Below are positions 60,764 through 64,000 of a stretch of DNA of 64,000 bases, one piece after another. Origin of the DNA: Brevibacterium limosum (GTDB taxonomy: Bacteria > Actinomycetota > Actinomycetes > Actinomycetales > Brevibacteriaceae); NCBI RefSeq assembly GCF_011617705.1, contig NZ_CP050154.1, positions 62,001-126,000 on the forward strand. The letters run 5' to 3'. Numbering within the stretch: the stretch's first letter is position 1; every line of letters starts with the position of its first letter. Below the pieces are notes generated by a model. That model saw only the letters and a program-made list of their open reading frames with translations. It did not search any database and was not told where the DNA came from. The position numbers and the translations under genes are program-made.

Positions 60764-60780
60764 CGGTTCGTCGCGAACCG
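60764..60780. terminator. Hairpin between convergent exporter and permease genes
   Basis: CGGTTCG-TCG-CGAACCG, a perfect seven-base stem with a three-base loop in the 40-base gap between two convergent stops. There is no T run, so it may act as a weak bidirectional terminator. Confidence 0.45.
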
Positions 60781-60785
60781 GAGCG

Positions 60786-62258
60786 TCAGTTCCGTCCGGG
60801 CCCCATGGGTTCGGTGCGGTCGGTGAGTTCAAAGGGTCGGCGGCCCTGACCGCGGACGAAGGCGAGGTAGCACAGCCACAGCGCAGCCACCCACAGCAGT
60901 CCGACCCACAGCGCCGGTCGTGAATCGGGGACGATGCCGACCATGACGACGACGAAGACGATGAACGCCACGGTGATCCAGGAGCCCGCCGGCCACAGCG
61001 GCATGGGGAATTCGCTGGGAAGGCGTGCCTCCTCGGCGATCACCTTCTTCATCCGGATATGGGAGGCGAGGATGATCAGCCATACGAGCACCGTGGCGAA
61101 GGTCGCCAGCGCACCGAGGAGGAACAGCGCCTGATCGGGGTAGAGGTAGTTGAGGAGAACGCCGAGCAGGAGTGCGACGATCATCGTGACCACGGTCATC
61201 ACGGGCACGCCGCTGTGCGAGGTACGGGCGAAGGATCGTGGGGCCTGCCCCTGTTCGGCCAGGCCGTGGAGCATCCTGCCTGCGCCGAAGATATCGGCGT
61301 TGATGGCCGACAGAGCCGCCGTGATGAGGACGACTTGGAGGATGGCGGCGGCTGCACTGAATCCGACGGAGTCGAAGATCGCGACGAAGGGGCTGACCTC
61401 GGAGGTGATCTGGTTCCAGGGCAGGATGCACATGATCACGCCGAGGGTGAGGACATAGAAGAGGAGGATGCGCACCGGCACCGAGTTGATGGCGGCCGGC
61501 AGCACCTGCTTCGGGTTCTGCGCCTCGCCGGCGGTGACGCCGATGATCTCGATGCCGCCGAAGGCGAACATCACGATGGTGAACGATGAGAGCAGCCCCC
61601 AGAATCCGTTGGGGAAGAAGCCGCCGTGGTCGACCAGTGCCTGGGGGCCCATCTGGTCGTGGTCGGCGATGCCGAAGCCGAAGATGATGATGGCCACCCC
61701 GGCGGCGATGAGGGCGATGATCGCGACGATCTTGATGAGAGCGAACCAGAATTCGAGCTCGCCGAAGACCTTGACGCCGATCATGTTGATCGCGGCGATG
61801 AAGAAGACGACGGCGAGCACCCAGATCCAGCGGGGGACTTCCGGGAACCAGAAGCCCATGTAGACGCCGATCGCGGTGGCGTCGAAGACGGCGACGAGGA
61901 CCATTTCGAAGGCGAAGGTCCAGCCGACGAGGAATCCGGCGAAGGGGTGGATGTAGCGGGAGGCGTACTGGCCGAAAGAGCCGGAGACGGGGTGGCGGAC
62001 GACCAGTTCGCCGAGGGCGCGCATGACCATGAAGACGGCGGCACCGCCGATGATGTAGGCGAGCAGCACAGCCGGTCCTGCGGCTTGGATCGACTCGGAG
62101 GAGCCCATGAAGAGGCCGGTGCCGATGGCTGAGCCGAGGGCCATGAAGCGGATGTGACGGGCGGTCAGTTCCCTTTTCAGGCCGACGTTCTCTTCGTGTC
62201 CGTTCGCGGTTTCGTCGCTGGGGAGCGCCTCGTTGCGGTCCTTGTCGGCTGGAGCCAT
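60786..62258 (-). CDS. AAT-family amino acid permease
   Basis: A 490-residue APC transporter with about twelve helices. LKRELTARHIRFMALGSAIGTGLFMGSSESIQAAGPAVLLAYIIGG is the AAT-family start, and FVSGSFGQYASRYIHPFAGFLVGWTFAFEMV-like sequence in helix 3 is close to proline-, histidine- and GABA-type permeases. It imports a neutral or aromatic amino acid; the exact substrate is not readable. The 170-base region upstream holds no gene. Confidence 0.88.
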   Translation of the reverse strand: MAPADKDRNEALPSDETANGHEENVGLKRELTARHIRFMALGSAIGTGLFMGSSESIQAAGPAVLLAYIIGGAAVFMVMRALGELVVRHPVSGSFGQYASRYIHPFAGFLVGWTFAFEMVLVAVFDATAIGVYMGFWFPEVPRWIWVLAVVFFIAAINMIGVKVFGELEFWFALIKIVAIIALIAAGVAIIIFGFGIADHDQMGPQALVDHGGFFPNGFWGLLSSFTIVMFAFGGIEIIGVTAGEAQNPKQVLPAAINSVPVRILLFYVLTLGVIMCILPWNQITSEVSPFVAIFDSVGFSAAAAILQVVLITAALSAINADIFGAGRMLHGLAEQGQAPRSFARTSHSGVPVMTVVTMIVALLLGVLLNYLYPDQALFLLGALATFATVLVWLIILASHIRMKKVIAEEARLPSEFPMPLWPAGSWITVAFIVFVVVMVGIVPDSRPALWVGLLWVAALWLCYLAFVRGQGRRPFELTDRTEPMGPGRN

Positions 62259-62428
62259 CGGTGTCTGTAGTCCTCTTCTCTCGACTGCCCGAGGTCACCT
62301 TGCCTGTTTGATCGTCTGACCGGCCCCAGGGCCACATCAGACTTTCACACCGATACGGCGGCAGAGAACGGATGCCGGGAGAAAGAGTCCGAGATCTCAG
62401 AAAGTCGAGTCGGACAGACGGCCGAGAG

Positions 62429-63004
62429 TCAGGCCGTCTGTCGGTCGGTTGAGAGCATTCCGAATATGAGAGTGTCGGTCCATTCGCCCTTCGACCACCA
62501 GTCCTTGCGCAGGTGCGCTTCCTCCCGCATTCCGATCCTGCGAGCCAGTTTCGCCGAGGCGGCGTTCCGGGAATCCATCTGCGCGAACACCCGGTGGAGG
62601 CCGTAATGATCGAAAGCGACGTTGAGGACCGCGATGGCTGCCTCGGTGGCGAAGCCATGGCCGCTGGCGGCCGGATCGAGGATCCAGCCGATCTCCGCCT
62701 TCTCATCACTTCCGTCTTCGAGCCAGATCGCGATGTCCCCGATGACGTGTGAGCCTTCAATAGAATCGAGACCATCGGCAGTCTCGATGACCAGGGCCAG
62801 GGCACGGGATTCGGTCTCGAGCCCCGTACGCCGCATGCGTTCTGAGACCTTGGTCCGGGCCGCCTCGGCGGTCCACGGATCTTCGAGGAGGAAACGGGAG
62901 ACGTCCTCGCGGGAGAAGATGCGCAGCTGCTCCTCGGCATCGGATTCGACATAGGTGCGCAGACGCAGTCGGTCGGTGGTCAGCGGAAGTTCGAGCGGTT
63001 CCAT
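62429..63004 (-). CDS. GNAT-family N-acetyltransferase (RimJ/RimL type)
   Basis: A 191-residue acetyltransferase. LTTDRLRLRTYVESDAEEQLRIF starts the fold, EIGWILDPAASGHGFATEAAIAVLNVAF is the acetyl-CoA binding motif A, and RVFAQMDSRNAASAKLARRIGMREEAHLRKDWW is the end of the domain. It probably acetylates a protein N terminus or small amine. The start ATG at 63004 begins MEPLELPL. The 190 bases upstream contain no gene. Confidence 0.87.
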   Translation of the reverse strand: MEPLELPLTTDRLRLRTYVESDAEEQLRIFSREDVSRFLLEDPWTAEAARTKVSERMRRTGLETESRALALVIETADGLDSIEGSHVIGDIAIWLEDGSDEKAEIGWILDPAASGHGFATEAAIAVLNVAFDHYGLHRVFAQMDSRNAASAKLARRIGMREEAHLRKDWWSKGEWTDTLIFGMLSTDRQTA

Positions 63005-63194
63005 GGGCCTACTCTGCCAGGTCGACCTGTGGAGACGACGAACGATGCCGGACGCTTCGCTGGGAGCGTCCGACAGCGTTCGCATCATCGGATCCAGCCG
63101 AGCCGTCCTCGGCGATCGGGAAGACGAACGCCCGCAACCGTGCCGATGCCGCCCGGATCGCCGCGGAGAACGGTTGGCTGTAGGCCTCAGCCCG

Positions 63195-64000
63195 TCACCG
63201 CTTGAGCGCCTGCCCCCACGTCAGCTTCGGCCCTGACTTGAGGATCGAGCGTTCGAAGATCCGCGTGGCCAACAGCAGCGCCAACAGAGTGGTGGCGATG
63301 AGGATGAGCAGGGAGACCAGCGGCTCCCACCACTCGATCGTGCCGAGGAAGACTCGCATCGGCACCGCCACCGCAGCCGAGAACGGGATGTAGGACAGCA
63401 CTGCCATGACCGTCTCGTTGGACGAGAAGATGATGACGCCCATGTAGGGCAGGAAGATGAGCATCATGATCGGGGTGCTCGTCGACGGCAGGTCCTCGGT
63501 GCGCGAGACCATCGAGGCGGCCGCCGCATAGAGGGCGGCGACCATGACGAAGCCGACGATGAAGAGCGGGACGAACCAGGCGATGGGTTCGGCGACCTTG
63601 CCCAGCACCAGGTCGTTTCCGCTGATGGCGGCGCCCGCGAGGACCGCGACCGCGGTGAGTCCGATCTGTGCGAAGGCGAGGATCGTACACGCGATGACCT
63701 TGCCGAACATGAGCACCCGCGCCGAGGTGGACGCGAGGAGGATCTCAACGATCCGCGACTGCTTCTCCTCCACCACGGACGAGGCGATCGTGTTCCCGAA
63801 CGTCATCGCCGCCATGAAGAACACAAGACCGAGGCCGAGCCCGATGAAGTAGGTGAGCGCAGGGTCCGGGGCGTCGGGATCGAGGAGTTCGACCTCAGGG
63901 GTGAGGCTGAGCGCCCCGATGAGGGACTCCGGTGCCGAACGCAGGGACAGCACTGCGACCCCGGTCGGCGAATCCGTCGATTCGACGACAGCGGATTCGA
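63195..64000 (-). CDS. ABC-2 type permease (NatB/YhaP-like), 5' part outside window
   Basis: The frame stays open to base 64000 beyond the internal GTG at 63953 (residues ESAVVESTDSPTGVAVLSLR), so the gene starts to the right of the window. The visible 268 codons contain an outer-face segment, then about six helices. MTFGNTIASSVVEEKQSRIVEILLASTSARVLMFGKVI is the NatB-type ABC-2 signature. RTEDLPSTSTPIMMLIFLPYMGVIIFSS follows. It is probably the membrane half of a sodium/drug-type exporter, with its ATPase gene further upstream. Confidence 0.85.
   Translation of the reverse strand, partial: ESAVVESTDSPTGVAVLSLRSAPESLIGALSLTPEVELLDPDAPDPALTYFIGLGLGLVFFMAAMTFGNTIASSVVEEKQSRIVEILLASTSARVLMFGKVIACTILAFAQIGLTAVAVLAGAAISGNDLVLGKVAEPIAWFVPLFIVGFVMVAALYAAAASMVSRTEDLPSTSTPIMMLIFLPYMGVIIFSSNETVMAVLSYIPFSAAVAVPMRVFLGTIEWWEPLVSLLILIATTLLALLLATRIFERSILKSGPKLTWGQALKR

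Noticed and set aside
60829-62952. 707-residue minus-strand frame over the AAT permease and GNAT genes
   Set aside because: Out-of-frame shadow with Arg/His-rich low complexity.

Overview
The window is high-GC, densely coding actinobacterial DNA. It has strong G/C third-position bias, many GTG/TTG starts, a DtxR/IdeR-type iron box, actinobacterial PucR/CdaR regulators and MHS-family permeases. The gene mix (betaine demethylation, D-serine dehydratase, mevalonate breakdown, many catabolic permeases) suggests a Micrococcales member, possibly Brevibacterium; the genus is inference. I see no insertion sequence, integrase, phage module, rRNA or CRISPR array, and only one tRNA.

Layout. (1) 1-7256: the end of a formate dehydrogenase locus (Fe-S subunit and NrfD-type membrane subunit) followed by a complete selenocysteine set: selD on the minus strand and, divergently, selC (tRNA-Sec), selA and selB. 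(2) 7321-8814: a cupin protein, a 70-residue orphan and a secreted lysozyme-like protein. (3) 8866-14664: an MHS permease, a ThDP enzyme and an M20 amidohydrolase in one minus-strand operon, divergent from a PucR/CdaR regulator; the substrate is unknown. (4) 14603-19057: a DUF2332 protein, then an ACS-family permease with a GlcD-like FAD oxidase. (5) 19062-21384: a siderophore-interacting reductase and an iron-siderophore binding lipoprotein, divergent around a DtxR-like box and three copies of a GC palindrome. (6) 21417-29151: D-serine dehydratase, two divergent Pro/Gln-rich envelope proteins, an APC permease and a small membrane protein. (7) 29087-34887: LysR regulator with gbcA/gbcB-type glycine betaine monooxygenase genes, a methyltransferase, a DUF2306 protein and a small orphan. 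(8) 35017-40085: a five-gene peptide-type ABC importer operon. (9) 40178-41872: a TetR/quinone-oxidoreductase divergent pair with two matching operators. (10) 41891-47823: a proline-racemase-family enzyme with a DgcA/StcD-type demethylase, a GntR regulator and a ProP-like permease. (11) 48129-50769: an Orn/Lys/Arg-type decarboxylase with a LysR regulator. (12) 50804-56912: a mevalonate catabolic cluster. (13) 56991-64000: an AlaA-like aminotransferase, a TetR-controlled ABC exporter, an AAT-family permease, a GNAT acetyltransferase and a truncated ABC-2 permease.

How the genes work together. The selenium genes supply Sec for a formate dehydrogenase whose catalytic subunit should lie just left of base 1. 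Most of the rest is catabolic: small operons each pair one permease with one to three enzymes and a dedicated regulator. Quaternary-amine use recurs (gbcAB; demethylase plus ProP). The most notable unit is 50804-56912: a GAF-PucR regulator, a class II (degradative) HMG-CoA reductase, HMG-CoA lyase, a small membrane protein and a TctA-like permease. It reads as uptake of mevalonate and its conversion to acetyl-CoA and acetoacetate, rather than isoprenoid synthesis.
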